From: Blasia pusilla
Taxonomy: Eukaryota; Marchantiophyta; Marchantiopsida; Blasiales
Length of the DNA stretch: 64,000 bases
Direction: 5' to 3'
NCBI GenBank assembly: GCA_050084515.1
Contig: CM114273.1
Span: forward strand, 6,572,001-6,636,000
Shown one piece after another: positions 17,368 through 28,349 of this stretch. How positions within the stretch are numbered: position 1 is the first letter of the stretch; every line of letters starts with the position of its first letter. A program made the translations under genes and the position numbers. The notes under the pieces are model-generated. The model searched no databases. It was not told the DNA's origin and was given only the letters and a program-made list of their open reading frames with translations.

Positions 17368-18403
17368 AAGAACTTTTTTTTAAATGGACATGTGTAAGGT
17401 TATAATTGGCCGAGATCGACAAGTGTCGAATGGGGAGAAGGTCTACAATGAAGATATTTTTTGTCAATAAAGTATAGAGGACAGGATATGTATGTTTGTT
17501 CTTTGTTTTAAATGTGATCTATTGGTATCCGTAAAAGTTTTCATCGTGTCGAAATTTTTCTTTCTTTGGACAAACACTCTGTCCGCTAGATAGTAGGTCT
17601 TTCCTCTATAATTTTTACCACGTTTCCAAATTATGTTAATTTACAAATTTAACTTAAAACCCCCTACAAATCCCACTAAACCAAGTACTCTCTAAAATTT
17701 CCAACTAAGTCTTTTCTCAAACATAAGAATTAATGGCGTATATAAATGGGGTCAATGAATTTTAAACTTTTCTAACCGGTTGCCGTACCCCCTTCTATGG
17801 GTGTGGATTTCCATTCAGTAAATATATTTGGAACCAGAAACTTTTAAAAAGGATACCGCCTCTTATCATATTCACATCGGGATGATATGCCTCTGTTTGG
17901 AGGCATATTGTCTGAATATGCCAAGTCGGTTCCGGCTCCACACAAGCCGGGCCAGACAGACTTGGAGTTCTCGATTTTTATATTAAAAATGGGCGTCGTT
18001 TACTTTTAGGATGAATGGGCACTCCTTTCTTTCTTTCCCGCGTACTTTGTAACATTCCAAATTTTCACTTAGATCTTTTGGTGAATCAACGCAAGGATCT
18101 GAATCTAAAACCCCAATGCGAGTTGATGCCCAATGGGTATCCGAAGACCAAGGTACATGGATATGAACCTTGGCTTAGTGACCTGAAAACTAGAGCCATG
18201 CGATATCTCGACTTGTCAATCATTGAGATAAGTGGACAAGACCCTATCAGTATGGCCATGGTCACAAATTATATGAATGAACCATATATTTATGTTGGAG
18301 CGCCATCATTGGATCATGAGTACTTAAGGAGAAAAATTTCTCAACTCCTAAACATTGAGAGAGTGACTTTGAAGGCCTATTGGATTAAACAAGGGGCTCT
18401 CAC
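17368..18403 (+). other. Unassigned sequence with a 133-codon open stretch
   Basis: 17368-18000 is A/T-rich with nothing recognisable. An open stretch at 18015-18416 runs into the gypsy leader. It contains phrases such as LSDLKTRAMRYLDLSIIEISG and SLDHEYLRRKISQLL that look coding-like but match no family I know. It may be an exon or a fragment of another element truncated by the gypsy junction near 18403. Confidence 0.3.
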
Positions 18404-20907
18404 GTCTTTTAGATAGATCGGTGAGATCTAGTAGAGCTCCTTCGTGAGTAGTGGAGGACATGCTTAGTAGGTTGAGGATGACATGTTGAGGCCCCGGGAA
18501 ACCTGAGATCAGGTTTTCCCTTCGTTTCGGCTCATTTTAAAGAACTTACTATTTTAGGTAAGTACCATTTTGAGTATATGATCAACTTTGTATTTTTGTT
18601 AAGTGGCTCTTGACCTCCTACATCAGGTCAAAAGCCAAGGAGTTGACTTAGAAGCATAAGTTACTATGGAGAGAGCTTGGGAGATGAGAGGGGTATACCT
18701 CAAGGAGAAAGAGCTTGAGAGCTCATTCTCTCTTTGTTGAACCTCTTGGCATGAGGCGGCGGAGCTATGGTCTTGCTTGCCTTGTGTATGTAACAAAACC
18801 TCTCATTAGAAGAGTGGGTTTGGTTTGATATTGAGAGATACATCTGAGAGTGCACACATGTGAGAATTATGGAATTGTGAGAGAGATTGGATCTTATTTT
18901 ACAAAGAGAGAATGAATGAGTGAGAGAGCTTCGTAAGGGAGCTCGCTGGTTGTTTGATGTGTGGTGCAGGTTGGGGGACCGTGTTCCCCGCTTCATGGCT
19001 CATGGGAGTGCTCACCCGAGCAACAGCCGTGCGAGTTTGTTGTTTTGCTTTGTTGATTTTTTGTACACGAGAGTGGTACGCGGAAGCGCAGCCCAATTTT
19101 TGATAGGAATTGAGTATGGGGGTAGATTGCTCCATATTGCTGCTTTTAGGAGCATCATGTAACTTACTGATTTGTGTTCTAATAGGTTTTACATTTGTTT
19201 TGGGAGAAATCAGCGCGGAAGCGTTGCCAAATTTTGTGTAGGAGAAAGAGACATTGGGCTTTACGTCCCTGTCAATTTTTACAAGAATGTTTGATTCAAA
19301 ATATTTTTTGATGCCATCATAGATCGTGAAGCTGTACATGTTGTGTAACAAACGGTGTGCAATTTGGAGTTGCAAGCAAAAAGTTATGGTCAATCTTGCA
19401 AAATTTCCATTGCTAGGCGATTTTTAGGGTTAAATTGTTCAAACCCTAAACCAGCCGCCGCGCCGGCGGCGGCCGTCACCATCATAGTCACCATCAACAA
19501 TGAACCGTCACCATCAACGGGCCACCGTCCACCATCCACCGTTGGCCGCCGCCGTCGCCTAGCGCTGCTCAGATCCGCGTTCGGTCATTGTCCACCCTTG
19601 GTTGCCATTGCGCCATTACGGAGTGGAGGGTCTTCCACGACGACCGTTGATTCTCTGACTTGCCCCGCCACCACGTACTTTGTTTTTTCCACCATCGTCA
19701 TCGCATTTTTGTCACCAACTAGTGATGGCAAGTGACCTCGGGTTATGGTGTTTGAGTTTTCATTTCATACTGCTATGTTGTGATTGGTAGCCGCTCGACG
19801 ACGTTTGAGTACCGTGCCGTGACGCTTGTAGCCGCAACATGTTGCCTATTGCCGCGTTGTGCCGCTCTTGGCCACACTGCACCATATCGATCGCGGAGCC
19901 GCTCCTTCACTAAGGAGCAGAGCGTGTGAATTGTTGATTGAGGAGGTTATGCCGCCGAGTGCCGTGCCGTTTGTAGCCGTTCCGTGTTGCTAGTGCCGCA
20001 TTGGACCGCTCGACCTGTACCGCACATCGCATTAGTACAAGAGGAGTACGACTTGTTGATTGGAGGAGTTGTCTTCACGACCGAGTTGGGGTGGAGATTT
20101 GCAATTGCCGAGAAGCGACATTGACATTATTGTCAGGTTATCCATTTTGGTCTCTTACCTTGTACGTGTGAGGGATTTCCGAGTATTGGGAAGTTATTTG
20201 GGATATTGGGTTTCATGCTATTTCAAAGAGCATCAATGATGTATGGGTTTAGGGTACATAGACCTGTGTGGGATGTCTAGAGTTGAGGATGGTTTGTAGA
20301 TGAGACGATAGATCAGTTGATTTGCCAGACCGGGCCTCGTGTTGCCACACAACACACATCTCACTGAGAGAGTGTAGATTGAGTGCCACATGTTTAGTTT
20401 TAGTGATTGAGAGATTACTTGCAAGATTGAGAGTGATCGTGTGAGAGGGGCAAGAGGGCTATCACGGCGTCCATTCGGGATTTTGAGAGGCGAGGTAATG
20501 GACCTGAGAGTAGCTCTGGAGGGTTTCCTCGGAGTGGTGCAAAGTTTCAAGGGTCTCCACGTGAGAGACCACCTCGATCTCCTTCTGTTTTGTCTTCAAA
20601 GGAGGGGGAGCGTGTAGAGCTCTTCACTGAGTTGAGGGCGAGCTACAAGGGGGTATGGACGGAGAAGTTGCAGAGCATCCACGACTTCCAAAGGCGCCCG
20701 GGTGAGAGTTTTCGTGAGCCTTACAGTCACTTGCGCCGATTGATCAACGTCACTCAGGGGGTGACGGAGGCTCAGGCTATCCAGTCATAGTACGCGATGC
20801 TAGACCATACCCTGCAAACACGAGTGCGGGAGGGGATGCTTCTTATGAACACCTCCCCTACGTTGAGAGATTTTTTAAGGACCACCGAGAACATTGAGCC
20901 AGCTTGA
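18404..20907 (+). mobile_element. Gypsy copy B, 5' part: leader, long 5' UTR and gag start
   Basis: 18404-18901 aligns to the 513-base leader in copies A and B2 (5839-6351, 25784-26297), including the hairpin (AAACCTG/CAGGTTT) and the GGTAAGT donor-like site. Here it continues into about 1.5 kb of non-coding sequence and then gag, not into a terminal repeat. A GC-rich CCG/CGG-repeat stretch lies at 19448-19560. The upstream terminal repeat is missing. This is probably the 5' half of the element whose 3' half is 23115-26423. Confidence 0.75.
20430..20907 (+). pseudogene. Gypsy gag fragment, copy B
   Basis: An Arg-rich start (RDFERRGNGPESSS) leads to the retrotransposon gag core TEKLQSIHDFQRRPGESFRE, which matches TEKLKSVHDFQQRSGESMRE of copy D on the minus strand near 63.6 kb. 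TAG at 20788 interrupts the frame (AIQS-stop-YAM). Homology ends near 20907 where the palindrome block starts. Gag would form the particle around element RNA. Confidence 0.8.
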
Positions 20908-20936
20908 CTGCGGCATTTTGGAGTAGGGATTTATTT

Positions 20937-22213
20937 GATGACGAGGCACAAGAATTCATAGAATAGATCAAATGTACAGTTCCGAGCTTCCTTCGGACGT
21001 AATAAAGGACAAGATTTTTTCGAACGATGATGGTATTTGTAAAAGTTTGTTAAATATCTTTTTTTGTCTTGTCGATTGTGATCGTCTATGTACTCTAACA
21101 ATTCATATTGCAACCTGTCGGATTGCCACGGGTTGCAACTTTTCACTTTTTGACCACTGCACCTTTTTAACCACTTCCAGGCAAGCTGTCGGATTCCGAC
21201 AAGTTGGCTGCGTGAGTGATCGAACTCTTTCCCTGTTAGTCCAACTTTACAGGCATTCTGAAGGGCTTCTTCACTTTGGCACCTTCCCCTAGTTTCGTCA
21301 AACAAGTCTTAGGCTTCCTCTCTTCTCTAAGACATGTTGGATTCCTACTACCTGTCGGATTTCCATGATGGTGTCTCCAAGGACGGACCACATATTGATA
21401 CTGGATGGGTGTCACCTTGTAGAGCATACAAGATTTACTGCCAAGGAAGGCTATGGGACTCAAATCAGGTTACATGGGACCGTTATGGTGTACCTAGAGG
21501 GTGCCAAGGCTCTCGAATTCGCCAACATTTTCAATCCCCGTCTACAATTGGCCAGAGGAGCCATTTGTATCCCTGGACATTCCTTTTGTACAGAAACCTA
21601 GGAGAGTTAGGAGTAAATTTGTAGATGACGAGGCTGAAGAAATCATAGACTAGATCAAATGTATATTTCCGAGCTTCCTTCGGATGTAATAAAGGACAAG
21701 ATTTTTTCAAAGGATAATGGTGTTTGTAAAAAATTTCTGAATATTTTTTTAGACTTGTCGATTGTGTTCGTCTAGCTACTCAGAATGTTTATTTTGCAAC
21801 CCGTCGGATTCGGACGGGTTGCAACTTTTCACTTTTTCACCACTGCAACTTTTTAACCATTTCCAAGCAAGTTGTCGGATTCCGACAGGTTGGCTGCTTG
21901 AGTGATCAGACTCTTTCCCTATGAGACCAACTTCAGAGGCATTGTGGCGGGCTTCTTCACTTTTGGCTTGTTCCCCTAGTATCGTCAAACCAGTTGTAGG
22001 ATTCTTTTCTTCTCTAAGACTTGCTGGATTCCTACTACCTGTCGGATTGCCATTTCGAATTCCCAACCACTTGGATTTTCATGGGTGCAGGGTGGAATGG
22101 AATCACTTCTCAAAATCTTTTCTTTGTTATGGTGAGTTTGCTTGCAAGGGGTGCAAGCCATCTGATTCCGACGGGTTGCAAGAGTTGCAACCTGTAAAAT
22201 TCCGACGGATTAG
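20937..22213. repeat. Duplicated 0.43-kb block with palindrome units
   Basis: Block 20937-21365 recurs at 21624-22052 (offset 687 bases), from GATGACGAGGC to CCTACTACCTGTCGGATT. Each copy carries palindromes of the GCAACCCGTCGG family, at 21110, 21181, 21346 and at 21796, 21867, 22020. Two more follow at 22153 and 22187. The unit at 21796-21822 has perfect 10-base arms. The 258 bases between the copies hold an open stretch (about 21365-21601) without recognisable domain. Confidence 0.82.
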
Positions 22214-22914
22214 GAGGGGTGCAGCTTCTCGGTTTCTCAGATTTAGGATCTAAATGAAGGGACATCATTTCCTCTTTACTCCAGACAGCTAACAATCTTT
22301 TGGTTCAATTATCGTCTCGTGTGTTCACATTTTACAAATTTGGTCTTGAGCAGACACCATTCATTATGGGGCAATTCAGGGGAGGCCATGATGCAGGCAA
22401 CAATCCTTGCAAAAAGAGTGGTTGGCATCGTACCCGATGCGTATCCGGGTGAGGTCTCAAGACACACTAACACTTCAGAGACACTTGGGAATGGGGGAAG
22501 CTCAACAATTCTCATTTTGGTACTGTGTTGCCAATGGTTTTCCATAATATATGATGAGTATTGATGCCTTCTGCAAGACGAGTCAACAATCCTTCACATG
22601 CATTTCCTTGTGCCTTTCTTTTGCAAGAAGAGATTTCAATCCATAATGTCAACCAAATAAACCTTGAAAAGCACCGTAGTCTGTTGAGACCATCGTTAGA
22701 GTCGTCTTTATTTGAACCTTTCCTTGAGATGAGATTGCTACTTCTGGTCAAATTATTTGCCAATGATCCTCCAACAAAAATACCCTTGGGCATAGCTTAT
22801 TATAGACTGAGATAGACAATGTGAAGAAACTTAGGCTCACATGGAGAGTGATGGAAAAATGTTTGTAGTGGTCTTATGATGTCTACTTGTTTTTCGCCCC
22901 CTGGAAAAAGAGGT
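22110..22914 (-). other. Unassigned block with minus-strand open stretches
   Basis: Minus-strand open stretches at 22512-22793, 22309-22545 and 22110-22295 lie in series. Phrases such as RIVELPPFPSVSEVLVCLETS and KGIFVGGSLANNLT look coding-like, but there is no domain I recognise and no verified splice pattern. This could be a remnant of the palindrome-bearing element or a captured host fragment. Confidence 0.25.
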
Positions 22915-23050
22915 TTCTTTAGGCCTGAATGTGTACCACTACATACTCTCTTCTAAAGATTTCATGAATTTGAAAGCAAATAAAAATTTCAAATATGTCA
23001 AAAAGTTTTGAAGAGAGGAGGCGGATTTGGCCCTTTTTTTTTAAGAGAGA

Positions 23051-23114
23051 CTCCCCTCTCTTCCTCTCTTCCTCTCCTCTCTTCCTCTCTTCCTCTCCTC
23101 TCTTCCTCTCTCCT
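23051..23114. repeat. CT-rich microsatellite at broken start of gypsy copy B 3' part
   Basis: Interrupted CTCTTCCTCTC units. Gypsy RT sequence starts abruptly within a few bases of its end. Confidence 0.88.
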
Positions 23115-23121
23115 GCCAGAA

Positions 23122-24030
23122 GACCAGCCCCCACTACATCCAGGCAAGTGCAAGTTCTTCTACGACGAGATTGAGTACTTGGGTCATACGATATACCCAA
23201 GGGGCCTTGGTATCCAGCAGACGAAGGTAGAGGCTATCTCACACATTCCACGCCCTACAAATGTGAGCCGTGTTTGTGCATTCAAGGGATTGGCAAACTT
23301 CTATCGGCGGTACATCAAGGGATTCAGTTCGATTGCAAAGCCGTTGACCTTGCTAACCAAGGTGGATTACAAGTGGCACTAGGGGTATGAGTAGGAGCGA
23401 GCATTTCAGTTGCTCAAGGACATGTTGACGTTCGCGCTCATCTTGAGGAGACCGATCAAGGGACGTCCTTCCAGTTGCACACAGATTGGAGCATGTTGGG
23501 GCGTGGAGTGGTGCTCACCCAGCATGATGATGAGGGTAGAGAGTTCATGGTGGCTAATGCTAGCCGCTCGAACAACGCTGTAGAGGCAATGTACAACTCG
23601 TATGAGGGTAAGTGCTTGGCTGCGGTGTGGGCTGTCGCGCATTTCACGTGTTACTTATTCAGCAACCCCTTTACCATCATCACTAATCATCAACCACTGA
23701 AGTGGTTGATGGAGTCCGACAAGCTTACAGGGAAGCTTGCGAGATGGGCTATGTTGTTGCAGGAGTATGATTTTCAGGTGGTACATAGACCTGGGACGCT
23801 CAACCAACATGCAGATGGGTTGAGTCGTAACCCATGTCCGAGTTAGCGAGATGCGACTGGAGCTCGATGGCATGGAGAGAGTGATGAGGAGTTAGTGCCA
23901 GGATGGCACGCGTCAATCTATTTAGGCATGTTGGCTATGGAGAGCCAGAGTGTGGAGACTTCGATGGCGAGGTCTAGTGGAGAGTCCTTGGATCTCAAGG
24001 CCAGTGAGGAGACAAAAAGTGGCCGAGATA
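23122..24030 (+). pseudogene. Gypsy RT thumb and complete RNase H, copy B
   Basis: Starts at HPGKCKFFYDEIEYLGHTIY and passes RAFKGLANFYRRYIKGFSSI-type thumb sequence. RNase H runs from TDWSMLGRGVVLTQ through ANASRSNN, YEGKCLAAVWAVAHF and NHQPLKWLM to HADGLSR. Stops at 23380 (TGG in A) and 23392 (CAG in A), plus a one-base deletion near 23468, break it. RNase H would degrade RNA in RNA/DNA hybrids during reverse transcription. Confidence 0.9.
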
Positions 24031-25469
24031 TTCATGATGATGGAGTAGTCTTGGAGTACCTTTGTACTGGCAGCGTTGCAAGCACCGTGGGTGCTAGAGA
24101 TCGGGATTGGATCCTACAGCGGGCCAGACGGTTCCGTTGGGAGGGGACATATGTTTTGAGGGTTTGGGAGGATGGCAGAGTACACGTAGTGCCGCATCCT
24201 TTGTAGAGAGCATGACTAGTGCAGCATGCCCACGAGGAGTTGGGTCACTTTGGGGTAAAGCAGACGTACAACTTGCTCCAGATTCAGTATTGGTGGCGAA
24301 GTATGCAGACTGACGTTCAGTACTTTGTTGCCAGGTGCATGGTGTGTGATCAGATCCGAGCATCGTTCAATGCTCTAACTCCACAGTTGCATCCATTACC
24401 GATCATGGGCTTAGGATATAGATGGAGTTTGGATTTTGCAAGACCTTTGCCTTTGACGGAGCGTCATAGTTGTAATGTGTTGGTGATGGTCGAGCACTTC
24501 TCGAAGTGGATCGAGTTGGTTGCATTGCTTGACAAAACGAGTGAGGGAGTAGCTTATGCCTTCCTTGACAGAGTGCTAAGTCATTATGGTGCACCGGCTG
24601 AGGTGTTGACATACCAGGGTACCGAGTTTTGCGGTGAGTTCCAAGCCTTGTGTGATCAGGCGCTGATCAACCACCGCACGACTTCGTGAGATCATCCCGA
24701 GGCGGATGGATTAGCGGAGAGAGTTGTGCAGATGGTGAAGAGGGGTTTACGTAAGTATGGCTTGCAGAGAGGTCACCTAGGAGATTGGGACCTCCAGTTG
24801 CCCTGGTTGGCGATGGGATACAGATTCAGCAGGCAGGCATCCTTAGCATCTTTTTCACCGTACTTGCTACTTTATGGCCAAGAGCCAGATTTACCTACGG
24901 CCATTCGTCGAGATGCTGGTGAGGTGTTGGACCTTGATGACCCAGATGTATGGATGCGAGCATGTTCTCAGAGGGCTGAGTTATTTTGGAGAGTGATGCC
25001 CATGGCGTTCGAGAACTTGGCGACTGCGCAGCATCGGGATACGTTGAGGTATGTGATTATTCGAGGTGGTGGTTATCGACCAACTATCCGGAGCTCTCAT
25101 TAGGGAGATTATGTCTACTTGGAGGAGACGGCACCAACGATGTTGGATGACACTACAGGGCGCACTATCCTGAGAGTGCGTGACATTTTGCCATCCGGTG
25201 TTCTTTTTTTTTAGGGACGCGATGGTATGGTATGGAAGGACCATGTGCGTAATTGTGCGCCATGTCACCTTCCTAACATTGATGGTACAGTAGATTCAAG
25301 CTTAGCAGTAGTTCTTGCAGGCTTGCGTTGTATGTTGTGTGGTTCTGCCTGTGGTGCGGCCACGATGCTAGTTTGTGATGGATGTTCGAGAGGTTGGCAT
25401 ATGACATGTCTGACGCCACCTCTCACTAGGGTTCCTTGGGGACGATGGATGTGTCCCAGATGTACATAG
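24031..25469 (+). pseudogene. Gypsy integrase with intact PHD finger, copy B
   Basis: The zinc site HAHEELGHFG ... CMVC, core WSLDFARPLP, the Asp-containing GTEFCGEFQ region and the Glu of DGLAERVVQ are all visible in one frame. Stops or substitutions: TAG 24204 and TGA 24213 (Gln/Arg in A), TGA near 24687, TAG 25101 (CAG in A) and TAG near 25213. The second core Asp region reads VLTYQGTEF, so that catalytic Asp is Tyr here. Ends in CPRCT and TAG at 25467. Confidence 0.92.
25329..25463 (+). other. Complete PHD finger at the integrase C terminus, copy B
   Basis: All C4HC3 ligands are present: CMLC, then CDGC eleven residues on, HMTC, and CPRC after GRWM. Spacing and the Trp two residues before the last Cys pair are typical of histone-H3-binding PHD fingers. 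It is the last domain of the polyprotein. Confidence 0.92.
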
Positions 25470-25645
25470 AGGAGATACTATGTAGGTTTTGATTCCGACT
25501 TTTTCTATGATATGAATGACAGGAAGGCCACTAACTATAGGGCCACATGAGCACCCGGCCTTTTTGCTCTTAGCGTCCTAGAGATGTATGTCATGGTAGG
25601 TAGGGATAGATGGCTATCTGGAGTTAGAGGGACCTAACCACCAGC

Positions 25646-25657
25646 TAGGGGGGCGAT
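25646..25657 (+). promoter_or_regulatory. Polypurine tract of gypsy copy B
   Basis: TAGGGGGGCGAT precedes the TG of the terminal repeat, in the same position and context (CTAACCACCAGC) as copy A. Confidence 0.7.
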
Positions 25658-26423
25658 TGGAGATATTTTAGTAATTTTTGTCTCGTTGTTTGGATGCCAT
25701 GAGTTAGCATGGGATCGTGTGTGTTTGTGTGTGTGTTCGGTGCCAGCGATGTATGTTATGTAGCGATGTGTATATGCACGATAATTGTCCGTCTTTTAGG
25801 ATAGATCAGTGAGATCTAGTAGAGCGCCTTTGTGAGTAGTGTAGGATAAGCTCAGTAGGTCGAGGATGATTTGTTGAGGCCGCGGGAAACATGAGAGAGC
25901 AGGTTTCCCCTTCGTTTCGGTTCATTTGGAGCCATATTGAGAAACTTACTATTTTAGGTAAGTACTATTTTGAGTATATATCGACTTTTTATTTTGGTAA
26001 GTCGCCCTTGACCTCCTACATCAGGTCAAAAGCCAAGGAGGTGACTTGGGAGAATAGGTTACCATGGAGAGAGCTTGGGAGAGGGGAGGGGTATACCTCA
26101 AGGAGAGAGAGCTTGAGAGCTCATTCTTTCTTTGTTGAACCTCTTGGCATGAGGCCGCGGAGCTATGGTCCCTTGCCTTGTGAGTGTAATCCAAGCCTCT
26201 CATTAGGAGAGTGGATTTGGTTTGACATGAGAGAGAGAGTGCACACCTTTGAGAACTATGGTGTGAGATGGTGTAGAGAGATTGGATCTTACTTTATTGG
26301 AGATATTTTAGTACTTCTTGTCTCGTTGTTTGGATTTCATGAGTTAGCATGGGATCGTGCGTGTTTGTGTGTGTATTCGGTGACAGCGATGTATGTTGTG
26401 TAGCGATGTGTATGCGCATGACA
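25658..26423 (+). repeat. 3' repeat module of gypsy copy B: 126 / 514 / 126 bp
   Basis: Repeat one (25658-25783) and repeat two (26298-26423) are both 126 bases, starting TGGAGATATTTTAGTA and ending GCACGATA and GCATGACA. The 514 bases between match the leader at 18404-18901. This is the clearest example of the structure also seen in copies A and D. Confidence 0.85.
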
Positions 26424-28349
26424 TAGCTTAAAATTATAATTTTTTTATATTTGATAATCAAGAGAAAATCAAGGACCCTAGACTTATAATAACTTATATG
26501 GGAATGGCTCAAAATAACAAGGATATAGATCTATGTACATCTTTGTCACAGTATTTTGTGGTGTACCAAGAGTAAGTACGAGGCCTTGGTAGGAACTCTA
26601 CGTATGTAGTTATGTGTGGAGAGGTTGGGAGTGATCTATTTGCCTCCCTTGGTGAGCTCTGTGTAAAGGTCATCCTTTGGGAGCTTTCTTGGAAGCTTCT
26701 TGGAGGTTTCTTGAAGGTGAGGATTTTTTGGTAGAAGCGAGACAACGATATATGACAGCACACCCATGAGAGTCCTCTAGAAGGGTGTGGTGACAAGAAA
26801 GTTGTTGTGATAAGAGCATGTATGCAATTAGAATAGGAGATAGAGGTTTTCAAAAGTTCTATGATATCTAAGGCATGTGGAGAAAGTGGACAAGGTGGAA
26901 ATTTCTTATGAAACATAATGCCCACTATATGAGTTGTAATCCAAGTCATCAACATGGGGATGGAGGCATATGTGTTTCAAACCTTGGCCAAAGTATAGGT
27001 CCTTGCGTACCTAAGGGCGACGTAATGCAATTTTTTCTTGTAAGTCGTTTTTGAGTCCTACCTAGCAAGGTAGTGCCCTCATAGTGGCAAGCTTAGTACA
27101 AGCCAATTGCATGCATAGCAATATGGTGTGTACAATGATCCCATGCACATAGAAATTAAGCATTCAACAACACGTCTAGAAGTAAAGTGAGTGAGTGGTG
27201 GTGTGGCAATAAATTTTGTAGGGTAGAGGATAGCATGGAATAGAGATCCTTAATAGTTAAGGAGGAACAACCAATTGAATAAATTTATTTATTAAAAACT
27301 ATGGGAAAAAGAGGGAAGTATGTGTAGATATATTAAGTAAGCATTAGGGTTTGCATGCACCTATCTCAAAAGTACACATGGGGGTGCACTTTTGAGATAA
27401 CGTTTTTTAGTCATGCCGATTTCATGTATAGGCCTAGAGTGAAATCATTACCACAACCTAACAGGGGTATTGAGTCGTTGTGTGATTGGGACGAGATCAT
27501 GGTCATGAGTTGTAGGTTTACACCTCATGACTCATGAGTAAGTGTTCAACATGTGTGTGTGGTATGAGGTGGTATTTTTTGCAAGAGCAAGAGTTTTGAC
27601 CAATTCATGTTGAGGAGACGTCTGAGAGATAACTTTGGTGAAATTTTAATATGCTAGTTGGTAGAGCTCTTGGGGGTGTGTGTTTGTGAGTGTCATCTGG
27701 TATGGGGGTGTGTGCTCGATAATGGGTCTCGATATTAGACATGTATCAAAGCCTAGTATGGAATAGGTTTAGGCTCAATAGGAGTTGGTCAAGTGGTGGA
27801 CTTGTGTGTATTCTATCTTGGTTGGGTTGTGTGGAAACTGAGTATAGTTGATTGGATAGTGTACACATGCATGTATGTTAGGTCACGCCCTACATGTGGG
27901 TATTGATAGTATTGGTTACCAAGTTATTCAATGAGTGTGGGCGACATCTTGTCATTACTTTTGGTATTTTGTGGTTGAGTATGAGTGTGGGCAGCGCATG
28001 GTAGCTGCTTGTGATAAAGTATGAGGCAAAAAAAATTATTTCAACCTTTTCTTAGGGTTCTGAGGAGGTATTGGCACGAATACTAGTGGTGCATAGGTGG
28101 TTTCATGTGGAGTGGGGTGCAATATGGGCCATCCCCATTAATTTTGGTGTTTTAGGATGAGTTAGGGGGGGTTGAGAGAGTACCGATCAGTGCCAAAGTA
28201 GTGGTGTCATCATGTTGTCACATAATGACGTGGATGACGTGTATGGGTCTATGAAGGGACAGAGATAATTTTCAAGTATGATCGCTATGATTAAGCTCAC
28301 TAACTTTATGTGGGAGTTAGATGCTTGGTGTGTGTGGCCCTAATCCATA
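26424..28349. other. No gene recognised; one 12-bp inverted repeat
   Basis: A/T- and GT-rich sequence without supported coding regions. TATCTCAAAAGT (27362-27373) and ACTTTTGAGATA (27388-27399) form a 12-bp stem with a 14-base loop. A stretch near 26660-26720 (TTTGGGAGCTTTCTTGGAAG) resembles 30618-30660. Confidence 0.5.

Larger units (their letters stand above)
23115..26423 (+). mobile_element. Gypsy copy B, 3' part: RT thumb to terminal repeats
   Basis: Aligns with copy A from 3574 onwards and retains the RNase H/integrase tether deleted in A. The order is RT thumb, RNase H, integrase, PHD finger, polypurine tract, 126-bp repeat, 514 bases and a second 126-bp repeat. RT catalytic motifs are missing because the start is truncated at the CT tract. 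It is closer to intact than copy A downstream of RT, with fewer stops. Confidence 0.93.

Noticed and set aside
18899-19393. 164-codon minus-strand open stretch
   Set aside because: It lies antisense to the 5' UTR/leader of gypsy copy B and shows no motif.
26509-26955. 148-codon minus-strand open stretch
   Set aside because: Low-complexity composition, no recognisable motif, and partial similarity to another non-coding stretch at 30.6 kb.
27360-27400. Transcription terminator or CRISPR-like repeat
   Set aside because: A single 12-bp inverted repeat in a plant nuclear context; no spacer array and no adjacent gene.
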